The notes: generated by a model from the letters alone, not told the origin. Positions 24,467 to 39,567 are shown, counted from the stretch's first letter. The stretch: DNA of 64,000 nucleotides from Perkinsus marinus ATCC 50983 (GCF_000006405.1 NW_003206658.1:1572002-1636001), one strand, 5' to 3'. Numbers and translations are program-made.

Positions 24467-27400
24467 ATGTCTTTAACAGACGACGCGAGGATCGATCATG
24501 TGGTGGTCGGGTACGCCGAAAAGGTTGTCGACAGGTTCCCAGTCGGGAGCTTCGATAGCAGCCTTAGACCAGTGGCGGCGGTGGCGGGACCATTAGGGGA
24601 AGAGGGAGATGCGGTTGTATGGTAATAAGGGTCGTATGTAGCCCTTGCGGGTCTTAGGAGGTCGTGGACTTTACAATAGTGGCATATTGAAGCGGGCTTT
24701 TATTAATTCCATCCGCAACCGGAAATCGGTTCTCCTATCGCATTTCGTTGGGATGCTTATGGACAGCGAGTACCATGGAATGGTTGGATGAATCGAATTC
24801 GCCTGGCGGTGTTCACGTCTGGTCGTAGTTGTCAGTTGACGTGAGTATTTTTCAGCTCCTACCCTGGGTCCTCTGATAAGGCCACTTGTCGTGTAGCAGT
24901 CTATCGGGCCTGCGAGGACGGCTCGTCACAACTTGTTCACGCAGTTATCGTGAATATTCCTCGAGAGGTCGTGGAGGGTACTAGGGTCACTCACATGGCG
25001 AGTCAAGTGGATCGCAAGTCCGGTGGTAAGTCTACGCCCTAGTCGGGGTCCTCTGGGTTTCAGTGCAAGTCTACGCTACGATTGCCCTGTACATCGATTT
25101 CTGGACTCAGGCTGATTTCAGGTATTGCGTTCAGCCTTCTGACGGCCTCGTCGGTCGTCCTGTCCCTCAACATCCCCCCTCGATTGCACCGGTCGGACTC
25201 TGTCTGGATCAACCGGCTCGCCTCTCTATCCCAGCGTGTCACCACTGTCGCTGGTCTAACTGGGCCGGCCACGTCGTTGACCCTTCTTGGTCCTGGATGG
25301 GCTGCCATTGGCTGTGCTGATGGGAACGTTACGTTGGCTTGGCTCTCTACTTGCGATGACGGCCAGGAAACACCGAGTTTGTGCGAGAAGAACCTCGGCC
25401 TTGTTGCGCGGAAGAGTGTCTGGTCCAAAATGACCGGCATGTTCAGAAGTGAGCTCTCTCGTGCTCAGTGCGGTCGGGAGAAGTTGGGCGTTCTCTGCAG
25501 GTTCCCGTTCGCCATCAACCGTCTCGGCTGCGGTGGTGGGGTTGGTACCGCTTCCCAACCAAGAGCTCCTCTCTGTCACTGCTGATGGTTGCTGTCGCCG
25601 ATGGTCCGAGCCCCTCTCTGGTTACGCTGGCACTCCGCCTGCGAGCGAGACTAACCTTGAAATATGTGGCGGCATCGTCGTCAGCAACTTCTATGGGGAG
25701 GACCTGCCGGGGTCTCTGGCGGTCGGAAGGCAGGATGCTGCGGGGGCCTGGATTGTGAGCATCCTCGAAATAGACGAGGATGGGTCCATGACCGAGGGCT
25801 CCTCGATAGACCTGCCCCTCCAGCCGGGGTCAGACCTACTCCGGCTGTGTATTGGTGACCAACAGCTACTCGTGGTTGCACAGAGCCCCGACAACACGGT
25901 TGAGATTCTGGTCGGTGATATCTCGCCCGAGAATGGTGGGGATGGCGCCGTGGCCGGCTTCACAGTGTGCGCCACGTCTCAGCAACAAGGGAAGCGGAAA
26001 TTGGAGCTGGCCAGAGGCGTCACTGTTGCTGACCTTGAGGACCTTCGAGCCTCCCATGGTGGTGAAGCCGTGTCAGAGCTCTGTTCACTGCTGCCTCCGC
26101 CGCCGTTCCCGGTATTCTATGTAGCCGATAGCTGCTCCAACGCCCTCAGTAGTCGGGACTTCTCAGTGGCATGGTGGACTTGGACGCTAATCTCGCTTGG
26201 TTCTGAGAGCTCTCCAGAATCCATCTTTGCTAAACTGAATGCGGGGAAGAGCGTGTCAGCGGTACACGCCTTGGCCAGGAGCCTGCTACCGTGTATCGAT
26301 GCAGCTGGGGACGAGAAGAGAACTGCCGTTGGGTTTGTAGGAAACTCCTTCCTGGTCACCACGGCACATTCAGTAGCTGCTCTGAGACCCGTCGACGATC
26401 TTTTCGAGGAGAGTCTCTTGAGGTTCGGCATGGGGCATTTCCTGGCTTGTGGAGGGGCCGAGGATCTTCTATTGACCGACGAGGAAGCATCGGATCCTCA
26501 GCGGCTCTGCTCGGCGGCACTCATGGCGGGAGCTCTGACTGTGACGAACACTACTGTATTATCAGCCCTCGCTGCAGGTCACGTCGAGTCTGTGGTAGAG
26601 GCTTGTGCGGCGGCGCTCAACTGTGACGATGCGGGCCTTCGGATGGTCGGCGAGGCTTCGAACCAAATTCGAGATCTCGAGGGAGCTGCTCGCGAGGTCG
26701 AGGTCCTGATTGCCTCGACTCGGCATGTTCCCAATGAGGTCCTTGCTGGGCTCGCCATTTGGACTGAGTGGGCTTTGAACAACGGCGCACTGGACAGCCA
26801 GTGCGGCGCAGCAACGGTGGAGGAAATTCGAGGATTGGTAATAGCCGTCCACTGGAGATAATTGGGGTACTTCTTTGGTTCAGCACGAAGTCGTTTTGGG
26901 TGAATTGCACGCCTCGCTCACCCTCGAGCTCGCCGTGGACACGTCTGCTGTTGTGTTGCGGTGTGGCACTGAAGGGCTGACGAGGGAGGAGCTTTTGAAG
27001 CGCCTGATGGAGTATCCAGTGGATGCCAAGGAGGTTTTGATACCTCTGGCGATCCTCCTCCGAGGTGGCAGAGCAGAGGGCTACGTCAAAGCTAGGTAAA
27101 CTGGTGTTAATTTCGCTCACTCCTTTACTGGGTGTAGCTCTTCTCAGTAGAGCTCGGGATTTTCCTTCCCTACTGTGAAAGCTCACATGCAATTTCGGGT
27201 AGAAGAGTAGAAACCAACAAAAATTTCCCAAAATTTCCTCGGAATTTTCATATTATCACCGACACATGTGATTGTCCATATACGTATTCCCTCACACGGT
27301 AGTCGATTGCAATAGGTCGATCCTGTCTGACGCCGACAGCTGTACTTCCGAGAAGCTAGCATACGTCCTGAAGCTCCTGACTGGTGTATGTGTTGATGCC

Positions 27401-28926
27401 CATGGGCCCCTCTCCTCCGTGTTGGGCTCTGGTGGCAGCCTCCCACAACACTGCGTGAGGCTGTGTTGTCAAGCTGGATTCTTCGAGGCCGAAGTGACCT
27501 TTGCCAAGCTGCAGGGCATTGATGTGGCCGATTTGTTCGATCGGGCTCTGGAACTTCACGACTGGGATACGTGTTTGGAGGCACTCGCCGAGAGAGCCAC
27601 TCCTGAACGGCTGTCAGCGATGGCTCGAGAGCTCGAGCGTTGTGGTGAACTGGGGTGGCTTATGGGAGCAAGGACTGAGAAAAGCGCTGCCGAGGCTGCT
27701 ACTGCGGAGAAGCTCCTCGATGTCATTGTCTCGTCCGCGAGGCCCGAGAGTGTACGAGAGCTGGAGCAGTTGTGGGCCGTGTTGACCAAAAGCGGCGATC
27801 GAGAGCATGCGGCAAGGCTGGCTATCAGGGGGTATATTGACTATGGCGGACGCGTGTGGATGCCGGAGCCTCCTCGGGGCTTCCTTGCTGCGGACTGTAC
27901 TACCCCTCCCGGTGAGATTCCGTATGAGCTTCGGCAACCTGAGGTTGTGGAGTTGGTGGAGAACTCAGAGCCAGAGGTTGTTCTGTCAACGTTGGATCGG
28001 TTGCAGTGCCAAAAGAAGACCTTGTTGTTGGCCAAGACTAGTCTGAAGCGCATGAGTTCCCCCCGGGGAGTGTTCGTTGCTCTCCGAAGTGGCGAGCTAG
28101 CTGCTGAAGGATCGAGGTTCCTCTTTGTCGACCCTGCCTGGGTTCAACTCAGACTCCGCTACGTTTCGCTCTACTCAGCGGTGGTAGAACTCACCCATGT
28201 GAGTGTTGGCGCTGTTGACCCATGGCGTCTCTGTCGAATAGGCTCATCCTTGGGTCTCCTGAAACCGGCTGTGGAATTGGCCCGTTTGGGTGGGTTGGAC
28301 CCCTGGTCCTCCTGCTTCTTGCCATTCGTGGAGCTCATACGACGGAATGAGGGACCGGCCCTTTCGAGAGAGGATGGAGAGCCCTCGTTGATGCGATATG
28401 CCTTCACAAGGTTCGACTCTGTCTCGCCTCTACAGTGCGATGGCAGTATCACCGAGGCACTGTGGTCGACCCTACTGCTACTGGCCAACAACGATTCTTA
28501 CTCGCTCGCCCACGCGCTTGTCTATTTGCTCCGTGTTGAGAAGTCAGCAGTCCCCGAGGATTTGGTGACCAAGTTGGAGGAGCTCGACTGGTTGGCGCTA
28601 CTACGAGCCTATATGGTTACCGGCCAGCTCCGCCAAGCCGCCGATCTTGCCCTGCAGCAGGTCGACGAATGGGAGCCTCAGAACAAGAAGTCGCCTATGG
28701 ATTTGGCATTAGTATTACAAGTGATGGAGGCTGTGGATGTCGCTGTTGAGCAAGGAGACGATGAACTGGTAGTCCCCACCGTTTTGTCGTTGTCTTTGCT
28801 CATGTGTATTTGCAGGTGTCCGAGAGAGACGGTCTGGCTGAGGCTGTCGAGGGTCTGAGGGACCGCTTACGTATAGATGATGAGAGAGCAGTCGGACTGG
28901 CTAGGCTCGGTCCTATGTCCTTCTGA
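24467..28926 (+). CDS. Probable nucleoporin, Nup160/Nup120-like
   Basis: This is a large multi-exon gene. Exon 1 is 24467-24621 (MSLTDDARIDHVVVGYAEKV). Further exons lie at about 24852-25025 and 25065-25454, then about 25502-26838, 26880-27095 and 27316-28767. A last short exon ends PMSFstop at 28926. The first half reads as a beta-propeller, with LLSVTADGCCRRWS resembling the LRxW propeller strand of Nup160. The second half is helical (ALVYLLRVEKSAVPEDLVTK, YMVTGQLRQAADLALQQV), like the alpha-solenoid of Y-complex nucleoporins. Length, about 1,300 residues, fits. Similarity is weak by eye, so another propeller-solenoid scaffold is possible. One intron (27096-27315) carries a family A repeat. 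The gene end is only 2 bp from the first ATG of the next ORF. Confidence 0.6.
27116..27297 (+). repeat. Family A element
   Basis: Contains TTTCGGGTAGAAGAGTAGAA and the far end ATTGTCCATATACGTATTCC. In a Nup160-like intron. Confidence 0.75.
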
Positions 28927-29012
28927 GTATGATTTCCCCAGCTCTGTTGTGTGTGGTGTTTTACTGCTCATTTCACTCCAATCGTCTTCGTTCAGTTCGT
29001 CTCTGCAAGGCT

Positions 29013-32000
29013 ATGGTGCATCAAGGCGAGGAAGCTCCTTGTACCTACAATGTTAGTGCTCTGCTCGAGGCCTCTTTTCGTGGTGATGTGGATGGCATGA
29101 AGGCTATACTAGCTGCTAACCCCACTATGACGGTCAACGATCAGGACTACGACAACCGCTCGCCTCTGCACTTGGCAGCTGCGGGGGGTCGAATTGAGGC
29201 GGTGAAATTTCTCATTGAAAGCGGTGCCGTCCTGAAGACTGATCGCTTTGGTATGCTACCGCTCCACGATGCTGTCATGAACGATCATCCGGATATTTGC
29301 GATATGCTGGCTGGTCTGGATCTGTTCGATGCTGATGGCATGTGTTATCTATCCCCCTCCCAGCTGGAGCTCCTGAAGGATCAACTGGGCTCTTACAGCG
29401 CTGAGATCAGCTTGACGGTTGAGGAGTTGGAGGCAAAAATGAAGGAGATTTTTGGTATTATTCTCAAGGAAGGTGTTTTCGCGGCGAGAAGATTGTGGAT
29501 AGAGATTCAGTACTATTTTATTGACCTCGGTTTGCATCCTAAGTATTTCAAGGACTTCACCAGCGCCCAAATCGCCAGGCATATACATAGTCTGCTGGCG
29601 GCCCGGAAGATTGCCCAAACTACCAAGTCCGACTTCATCCACTTCGAGATCGAGGAACCCGAGTCGGCGTTTTTCCTGGCTACGTTGGATCCGAGCAGGG
29701 TATGGGAGACTGAGCGCAAGGTTGTGAACTACATCTCCCATTTCCGCAGTGATGATGCCGTCTCTATGGTTTTCATGCGCTCCGGTAAGTCGCCGAATCA
29801 AGATGATGGAGGTATGCCTCTGGGAATCTTCATTGTGAACAAGACACATTTCCAGCCTGGAGTCATCGAGTCGAAGGGCGTAGCTGATGAGGAAAATATA
29901 AAGGTGGTGGCGAGCGAGAGGTTCCTCCAATCTAAGACTGAGGAGAATCAGCAGTTCTACCAGTCGCTGGTGCATGAGACCATGGCCACTCGGAATGCGG
30001 TCGTGAGAATTATCGAACCGCCCTCGCACATGGTCACCAAGGCTGGAGCCAAGATAGTTCAGTTCGCCGCCTACGATGCTGAGCGCAGAGGCAGGGTTTA
30101 CCTACTAGAAGTGAATGAGTGCCTGAGATCTCACGATGTTATGCCCAAGAGAATGTACGTCGAGAGCTTCGCTAACGGCATCGTCACCTACCACATGTAC
30201 TTCGACCCGGTCTCTACCGTGGACGACCTCGAGAAGTTGGCGCAGACGCTGCGTTATGCTAGCCACTTTAAGCACAGTCCGAAAAAGTCGGCGCTGGTTT
30301 GGGATTTGGTGTTGAAAAATGAGATTACGCCGGAGCATGCCATCTATCTCATCTCGGCCGCCAAGTTCGTCTTTTCGTTTTTCCCCAAGGAGACTCACGA
30401 GTACCTGGACTTGGTCGAATTCTTCAAGTCCAATCAAGCTATGAAGAGCAAGCTGGACGAGATGTTTTTGCAGACTATGTCCAACTCCATCACTTATGAG
30501 CGCATCTACGACGCGCTATCAACTCATTATGCTCTTACTTTACCGATGTTTGAAGATTTCAGCAAGATCGCCACGGGTGAATGCAAACCCTTCCACAACG
30601 ATGAGTTGGAGAGAAGAATCGACGAGGAAGTCTGGTCAAGGTTTGACGGGAAGATCCTGAAGACTCTTCTTAAGCTCAACGCCCATCTGCAAATGACCAA
30701 CTTCTTCAAGGCTGGCACTGCTGCTGCCATCGCCATGAGGTTTGACGGCCGAGTCGTGTCTGACCGTCCCAAGAGTCTATTCCCGGTTATTCCGCATGCA
30801 GTGTATTTGATTGTTGGCCGCAATTTTTACGGTTTTCATATAAGATTTCGCGACATCGCCCGTGGTGGAATCAGAATGATATTGTCGAGGAACCGGCAAG
30901 TCTACAGTAAGAACTGTGCCACTTTGCTCGAGGAAAACTACAATCTGGCTTTGACGCAGCAGCTGAAGAACAAGGATATTCCCGAGGGCGGGTCTAAGGG
31001 GACCATACTGCTAGACTTGGACGACCAACATCTGCAGACGAGCGGGAGAGATGCCTTCAATAAGTACATCGATGCTCTGTTGGACTGCATGATGTGTGAG
31101 GAGACTGGTCTGGCATCGCACTTGTCGAGGGAAGAAATACTCTTCTTCGGCCCTGACGAGAACACCGCCGGGTTTATGGACTTGGGGGCTTATAGGGCCA
31201 AGGCGCGCGGATACCCCTACTGGAAGGCGCTAACCACGGGCAAGTCGACCAAGCTTGGCGGGGTACCTCATGATAAGTACGGTATGACCACCAACTCGAT
31301 ACATGAATATGTGCTGCAGCTGCTGGACGCCCTTGACATTCAGGAATCGTCGGTGACTAAGGTCATGACTGGTGGCCCCGACGGAGACCTCGGCTCCAAC
31401 GAGATACTCATCTCCAAGGACAACACTATCGCCATCTGTGATGGCTCCGGTGTTCTCTACGACCCGGAAGGGCTCAACAGGGATGAGCTTACTAGATTGG
31501 CTCGAGAGAGGATTCCGGTCTCGAATTTCGACCGCAGCAAATTGTCTGCCAACCCGAAGTCTTTCTTGGTTACGGTTGATGATGCTGATGTTACTCTGCC
31601 GAACGGTCAGCACTTCAAGACTGGCGTTGAGGTTCGCAATACCTTCACTTCACTCGAGTACTGCTCGGCTGATCTATTCGTCCCTTGTGGAGGCCGCCCA
31701 GCTACCGTCAACATGGGCAATGTGCAAGACATGTTCCATCCTTCGACCAAGCAGCCGAAGTTCAAGTTCATCGTTGAAGGCGCCAATCTCTTCTTCACCG
31801 ACGATGCCCGCCGAGTTATGGAAGATGCTGGTGTGCATCTCTTCAAGGATTCATCGACGAATAAGGGGGGTGTCACCTCGTCAAGTTTGGAGGTGTTTGC
31901 TGCTCTCTGCATGGCACCCAATGATCACGAGAAGAACCTCACTGTGAAGGATCCGAACAGCGACCCTCCGGAGTTCTATGAACAATATGCGCAGGAGATT

Positions 32001-32459
32001 ATCTCGGTCATCCGCCACAACGCGAAGATGGAGTTCAACGCTATTTGGACTGCCAACCATGAAGTGATGGCTGCCGACGGCTCTGGTTTCATCAACAAAA
32101 TTGATGCTAGTGCCATGCTATCGAGGAAGATAAACCACTTGAAAGCCTACATCATGGAGGTCCTCGAGACGGAGGAGCCGGACGATCAGTGGATCGTTCG
32201 TGCGGTGCTAAGGCGCTGTGTACCGAGACTGCTGTTGGTGCATTGTGGACTGGACGGTATCTTGGAGCGCACTCCCGAGGCCTACATCCTGGCTATGGTC
32301 GCCACTTGGATTGCCAACACCTTCGTCTACAAGTTTGGGCTCAACTCCAGTGAGTTTGCCTTCTATCAGTTTATGCGATCGTTGGAGGAAAGCAGTGGAG
32401 GGGAGGTCACGCCTGCGAGCATGGAGAGGCCGCGTCATCTTGGCTCCTTCAGTCTCTGA
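29013..32459 (+). CDS. GDH2: Large NAD-dependent glutamate dehydrogenase with N-terminal ankyrin repeats
   Basis: This enzyme oxidises glutamate to 2-oxoglutarate with NAD; the large fungal-type form is about 1,000 residues. Here a single exon encodes 1,148 residues from ATG 29013. The frame is open from ATG 28929, but that would leave only 2 bp after the upstream stop. Residues about 15-115 contain ankyrin repeats (NRSPLHLAAAGGRIEAVKFL, FGMLPLHDAVMNDHPDICDM). The GDH part follows. It has YGFHIRFRDIARGGIRMI, IPEGGSKGTILLD (catalytic lysine region), FGPDENTAGFMD, MTGGPDGDLGSNEIL (NAD-binding fold) and VEGANLFFTDDARRVME. The ankyrin addition is unusual as far as I know and may serve regulation or partner binding. 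No targeting peptide is obvious from the 29013 start. Confidence 0.93.
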   Translation: MVHQGEEAPCTYNVSALLEASFRGDVDGMKAILAANPTMTVNDQDYDNRSPLHLAAAGGRIEAVKFLIESGAVLKTDRFGMLPLHDAVMNDHPDICDMLAGLDLFDADGMCYLSPSQLELLKDQLGSYSAEISLTVEELEAKMKEIFGIILKEGVFAARRLWIEIQYYFIDLGLHPKYFKDFTSAQIARHIHSLLAARKIAQTTKSDFIHFEIEEPESAFFLATLDPSRVWETERKVVNYISHFRSDDAVSMVFMRSGKSPNQDDGGMPLGIFIVNKTHFQPGVIESKGVADEENIKVVASERFLQSKTEENQQFYQSLVHETMATRNAVVRIIEPPSHMVTKAGAKIVQFAAYDAERRGRVYLLEVNECLRSHDVMPKRMYVESFANGIVTYHMYFDPVSTVDDLEKLAQTLRYASHFKHSPKKSALVWDLVLKNEITPEHAIYLISAAKFVFSFFPKETHEYLDLVEFFKSNQAMKSKLDEMFLQTMSNSITYERIYDALSTHYALTLPMFEDFSKIATGECKPFHNDELERRIDEEVWSRFDGKILKTLLKLNAHLQMTNFFKAGTAAAIAMRFDGRVVSDRPKSLFPVIPHAVYLIVGRNFYGFHIRFRDIARGGIRMILSRNRQVYSKNCATLLEENYNLALTQQLKNKDIPEGGSKGTILLDLDDQHLQTSGRDAFNKYIDALLDCMMCEETGLASHLSREEILFFGPDENTAGFMDLGAYRAKARGYPYWKALTTGKSTKLGGVPHDKYGMTTNSIHEYVLQLLDALDIQESSVTKVMTGGPDGDLGSNEILISKDNTIAICDGSGVLYDPEGLNRDELTRLARERIPVSNFDRSKLSANPKSFLVTVDDADVTLPNGQHFKTGVEVRNTFTSLEYCSADLFVPCGGRPATVNMGNVQDMFHPSTKQPKFKFIVEGANLFFTDDARRVMEDAGVHLFKDSSTNKGGVTSSSLEVFAALCMAPNDHEKNLTVKDPNSDPPEFYEQYAQEIISVIRHNAKMEFNAIWTANHEVMAADGSGFINKIDASAMLSRKINHLKAYIMEVLETEEPDDQWIVRAVLRRCVPRLLLVHCGLDGILERTPEAYILAMVATWIANTFVYKFGLNSSEFAFYQFMRSLEESSGGEVTPASMERPRHLGSFSL

Positions 32460-33674
32460 TTATCATTTGAGTAATTTCCTATTCGTAGCGGATCAGTTTC
32501 CGTAGTATTTTCCCGATCAATATGAGCACCGCGTTGGTAAACATTGGTGAAGAAGTTCATCAGATGAAACATTGGCTCGAATCGACTTGATGGAACCAAG
32601 CGAAGAGGGTTTGCGGATGCGAATCGAAACACAGCGAGCGCCCTCACACTTTTGTTGATGGTTCATAGGGTTGAATGTCATTCGCGAACTCATAATAGCG
32701 TTGAGAGATCTTCGAGCCGTGTGACGGTATAATGCCGGTCTTACCAAATCTCACGACGGGTGATGGCAGTGTAGTTGCGTCGAATTAGCGCTATCTAGTT
32801 CATCATCAACCTCCACGAATCGAACCCAAGTATAATTTACTCTCAGAAATACTTAGCGTATGGAAGAGAGGCTTTATCGTGCTCCTGACTTTCGGCGTGA
32901 GGCTGAAATAGACCACGAATCGCTTTTGCGATGATAGCGCTATTGTTTTGGGCAAGAGTAATGTTGCCCGTTCTCTTTTGGGTTCTTCTCACTAGTGACG
33001 CATTTCTCCGTATTTCTCCGCATTTGACCGTGTCTCATCCTAGAATGATGATTACTCTGGGTGCCCAGTCAAACCCCATGTCGTATGTATAATGTCCAAG
33101 TGAACGCAGGACTTTCAAGTCAGAATTCAACTCGTAACTTCAGAACGCCATCGGTATAGTAGTGCTCCGTAAATTCTCCCTGAAGGATAGTCGGGTGGAT
33201 GACACGCGGTAAGGATTCTGTGGGAGAATTCGGAGATCTCCATGGTGAAGGAGACTCGAGTGTTTGTTTTAGCTCCATTCTAGAGCTTCTCACATCCGAT
33301 CAAGTTTTCGAAAGATATTAGGAAAATAGATACACACTGTGTATTACACAGGTTCTTATGGGTGTTGAAGAGTTTGAAATGTATTGAGAACAACTCCGAT
33401 GCATCGTAGACCGCATAATATTCCGCAGTGTACTGTGTACCTCTCATGCACGTGATCTCTCAGGAGGCATTCATGAAAGTCCAAGCAATGAGACAGTATT
33501 CACATAACTATCACTAATAGAGTATTGACGAATAGCAACATGACACCACTGTAGCTAGATCAACGCCAACACGTTCGCGAGAGATCCACATGTCATTGCC
33601 AACGACCTCTGGAGAGGCCAGCAGTAGCACTTCAGCTAGCTCTGTTATCCGCCTCGCTAGTCTCGAATCTTGAG
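32460..33674. other. Intergenic region between convergent GDH and TPR genes
   Basis: About 1.2 kb between two convergent 3' ends. There is no convincing ORF, tRNA or repeat family member. I see nothing in it. Confidence 0.5.
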
Positions 33675-35303
33675 TCATTTCTCGCTAGTCTGCTCAACAA
33701 CCTCCTCTCGAACTCCTACTGACGTAGACCATGTATTATCGCCAAGGCATTGAGTATCCCACCAGTCCTTTTCTGCTCTTTCGAATTCCGCTGTACTGAA
33801 TCCATGCCCTTCTGCAGAATAGCTACAAGAGGACGAGGCTCTGTTGAATATTCCTTCTGGAGATGTCTGCAAAATACATACTGAGTCACCAAAAACGACA
33901 GAGTTCACTCATCGATTAATCTTAGCCCTTGTTTGTAGCAGCGGACCGCAGCACCAACATCGCCTATATATCTGCGCTCAGGTAGAGCTGCGGATGACAG
34001 GCTCCCATAAAGCCGTCATACTCGTATTCAACTGCCATTTGCTGGTACGCTGTGATTAGAAGGAAGACTTTGTCACGAAGATCTGACGACGATGCCGCCG
34101 AATCGATCCCTTGGGTCTGATTCGAACTTCAGAGACCCGTCTTAAAGGGCGCTTCCTCCTACAGATTCTCGTTCAAGTGCTTCCCTTCCCCCTCCTCCTG
34201 TCGACTCCGCGTTCTGGACCTGCTGAGTTCCATCGAGAGCCTCGGGGCGATGAGTTGTAGAGCAAGCAACCAACATGCTTGTGACTACATGGCCGATCCA
34301 GAGCAGTTATGAAAGTGTGCGGGTCGTCAACCAGAAACCCGCGGTACAACAACATCATGAGAAATAGCAAAACTATTGTCTCCTCGAGCGGATTGTCTAC
34401 TAAATCGCTGATAGAATGAATGCGTAGAGATGACACCTGCGCGGTTCGAACCTGCGCCTCCATCCTCCACAGAGTTCCCGAGCTCCACGTGCGTCCAGAG
34501 CATGCCTGGTGTAGTACCGGTAGCTCTATCACAGTCCCGATGAAGTGTCGATTCATTTTAGGCTCTTTCCCTCGCTTCTTCTGTAGCTCCCTGGTGATGA
34601 TCTCATACAGAGTAATTGTAGCCTCCGAGGCATAGAGCAGAGCCTCCTGGTGCCTGAACCGCACTTGCACCACAAGGACGCCAACAGCATCTCCACTTCC
34701 CCAATCTTGACTGAGTTGCTGAGATGTGTAGCCGTGTCTGGGCTTCATGTTCACGATAGTTCAACGCCAAGGCCTTTTCGAAATACCTCATAGACTGTGA
34801 CTTATACAAGCGTCATTGCACTCCAGTGGGCTACTTCAATGCAGTGTGTAGCTTCCCGCAGGCTCGGCAGTACAATCCAACAGTGTTGTACCTGCATCGG
34901 CATGAGCGTGAGGACTACGAGAGTCGATGGAGTCCCCATTACGTATGGCTCAGCTCCGGCAGTGTGCCCAGTTTTTCGCTGAGATGTTCAGCACGTTCAA
35001 GCACGTCTAAGAGGGAGCCGTAGGGGCTATCTGCCGGGGCTACTGGTGCCTGAGGAGCTTCACAAACCCTGCAGAGAAACTTTCCAGCGATTAAGTGCCG
35101 TGAATATTTTCCGGATAAAACGTTCGGTTGGTATCTACCCCTCAGCTTGACGATGCTCAACACATACAATAACCAAATCTCAATTGCCCCCCATAACCAT
35201 TACCTCGCATCCAGGCCTGGACAGCCTCGTTGCATGCAAGGCAAAGGTCTCGCATGACCGTCTGGACCTGAGAAGCTTGTGAAGATTCAAGCGGCTGCGA
35301 CAT
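33675..35303 (-). CDS. TPR-repeat protein of unknown role
   Basis: The start is ATG 35303 (MSQPLESSQASQVQTVMRDL). It is followed by CLACNEAVQAWMR and an intron. The next exon has YGSLLDVLERAEHLSEKLG. Across a 51-nt intron comes a clear tetratricopeptide repeat (GKLHTALKYFEKALALNYRE). Further TPR-like pieces are EALLYASEATITLYEIITRE and YIGDVGAAVRCYKQGLRLID. The last exon seems to be 33908-33675, ending EEVVEQTSEK. TPR helices bind other proteins. I cannot place it in a named family, and the exon structure between 34600 and 33930 is uncertain. A minus-strand ORF at 35304-35573 lies directly upstream and may be an extra exon or untranslated. Confidence 0.55.
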
Positions 35304-35626
35304 TCACCTCGGGATGGGAATCTGGGAACTTGGTTCGCCTGAGGCGTAGAGAGCTGTCGAGTAAAGACAGAAGGTGAAAGTGATCAACTGCATAGGCTTT
35401 CCCTGAGAACGGCTACTTGTCGTGAGAACAAATCGCTCACACTCTCCCTTACTCGCAGCAGCGATCTCCCTATCAATGCCCGCGAAGGAGTCTACAGACC
35501 GGGCTGACTCCTCCTGTGGCATCATGGTCATAAAAAACAATTCCCCCAACTCCCACGTTAGCAGGAAGATCACAGTGACAACTCGACACTACCGCTGGTG
35601 GTGATAGAAACAGATGGTAACAGACG

Positions 35627-36655
35627 TTATTGGATGGTAACCTGGCAGTGGCCACCGAACATGCCCTTGATGAGCTGATCAACGGTCTCGTCGTCGTACT
35701 CGCAGGCCTCAGAGGGGATCCCAGTATCGACATGGGGCCCATCCAAATCCTGAGGGGCCATGAAGTGAGCCAACTTCTCGATGGGCTTGTAACGGAGCTT
35801 CCGGCCCTTCGACGCTCTCCTATCGACAACTCCCTTATGCAGTTGGACACCCCGCTCGAGTTTCCTCCCCGTCGCTCCGCTGTTGTCTCTCGAGCTGACC
35901 ACGTCCTTCAGCATAAGAGCGTACAAGCCAGAGTCATCATAGACCTCAAGATCAGCAGCGTTGGGCTCGTCCTCATCAATCTCCTCGGTCCATCGCGCAC
36001 CGATTCTACGCCCATAATGTCCCTTTCGAGGGTGGCACCTCGAGGCTTGGTCAGCACTTTCTAACTGGCGGCCGAGGGATCTGTCGAATGCCTTAAATTT
36101 CGTCGCCTTCCCGCCCAGAGACGCCTTCTCCTGCCACTCCTCTGCTACCGATAAACAAAAGGAGTTCACCGCATCGTTCATGGGCTTCATCAACTTCTCC
36201 CACTCGTCCTCATCACCACGCCCCAAGCTGGCCGGGTCCAGACTTCGGGCGACCTCCTGCAGCTCCGGGATCTTCTCAGCGGCATCGAGCTGCATTTTCA
36301 ACATACAACGGGTGACGTCATCCACAGCAGAATCGTCGAGCCCCGTATCACTGGGCAGATCCTCCTTGAATGCCGCAGGGGGCATCCTGGCCGAGTCGGC
36401 GAGTAGAGGCTGCAGCTTGATCCGAGTGGCGAGGGCCTTATCCCAAGCATCTAACACGGCCACTGCCTGCTTGGGCCCTTCAATGTCCTGAACCTCCTGG
36501 GCCGTGCTGACCAGCTTTATGTCCGACAGTTGTCTCTCCATGTCCTCGGGTATTGGGTTGTCCAAAGAGCCAAGACCCTCGTCAGCATCGAAGAGGTCTT
36601 CATCATCGTCACTCGTGATGCTGGCTATGGAGGCGATCTCGCTATCGTCGCTCAT
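35627..36655 (-). CDS. AATF: AATF/Che-1/Bfr2 (TRAUB) ribosome biogenesis protein
   Basis: Bfr2/AATF is a nucleolar small-subunit processome factor. A single exon of 342 residues starts at ATG 36655 (MSDDSEIASIASITSDDDED), and the acidic N-terminus is typical. The C-terminal TRAUB domain is clear: DRRASKGRKLRYKPIEKLAH, FMAPQDLDGP and DDETVDQLIKGMFG. The stop is at 35627. The upstream KATNAL2 stop is only about 80 bp before this start, so the two genes lie head to tail with little room for a promoter. An in-frame GTG at 36670 also occurs but is unlikely to be the start. It looks complete and slightly shorter than animal homologues. Confidence 0.9.
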   Translation of the reverse strand: MSDDSEIASIASITSDDDEDLFDADEGLGSLDNPIPEDMERQLSDIKLVSTAQEVQDIEGPKQAVAVLDAWDKALATRIKLQPLLADSARMPPAAFKEDLPSDTGLDDSAVDDVTRCMLKMQLDAAEKIPELQEVARSLDPASLGRGDEDEWEKLMKPMNDAVNSFCLSVAEEWQEKASLGGKATKFKAFDRSLGRQLESADQASRCHPRKGHYGRRIGARWTEEIDEDEPNAADLEVYDDSGLYALMLKDVVSSRDNSGATGRKLERGVQLHKGVVDRRASKGRKLRYKPIEKLAHFMAPQDLDGPHVDTGIPSEACEYDDETVDQLIKGMFGGHCQVTIQ

Positions 36656-36737
36656 GGAGAAGGGTGACACCTACAGGGACAGTCCCCATTGAAACACTAC
36701 AACTCGACAGGAGGACGATCGTACGAGAAGTGGAGAC

Positions 36738-39502
<2,765 letters not shown>

Positions 39503-39567
39503 CGTAGTGTAAGTAAGCCGTACAAAACTGCATCCCATATCGATCACAGTGGCGCGCGCTAAATGCT

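Noticed and set aside
29349-30029. 226-codon ORF antisense to the glutamate dehydrogenase
   Set aside because: Shadow of a well-supported coding frame; no motifs.
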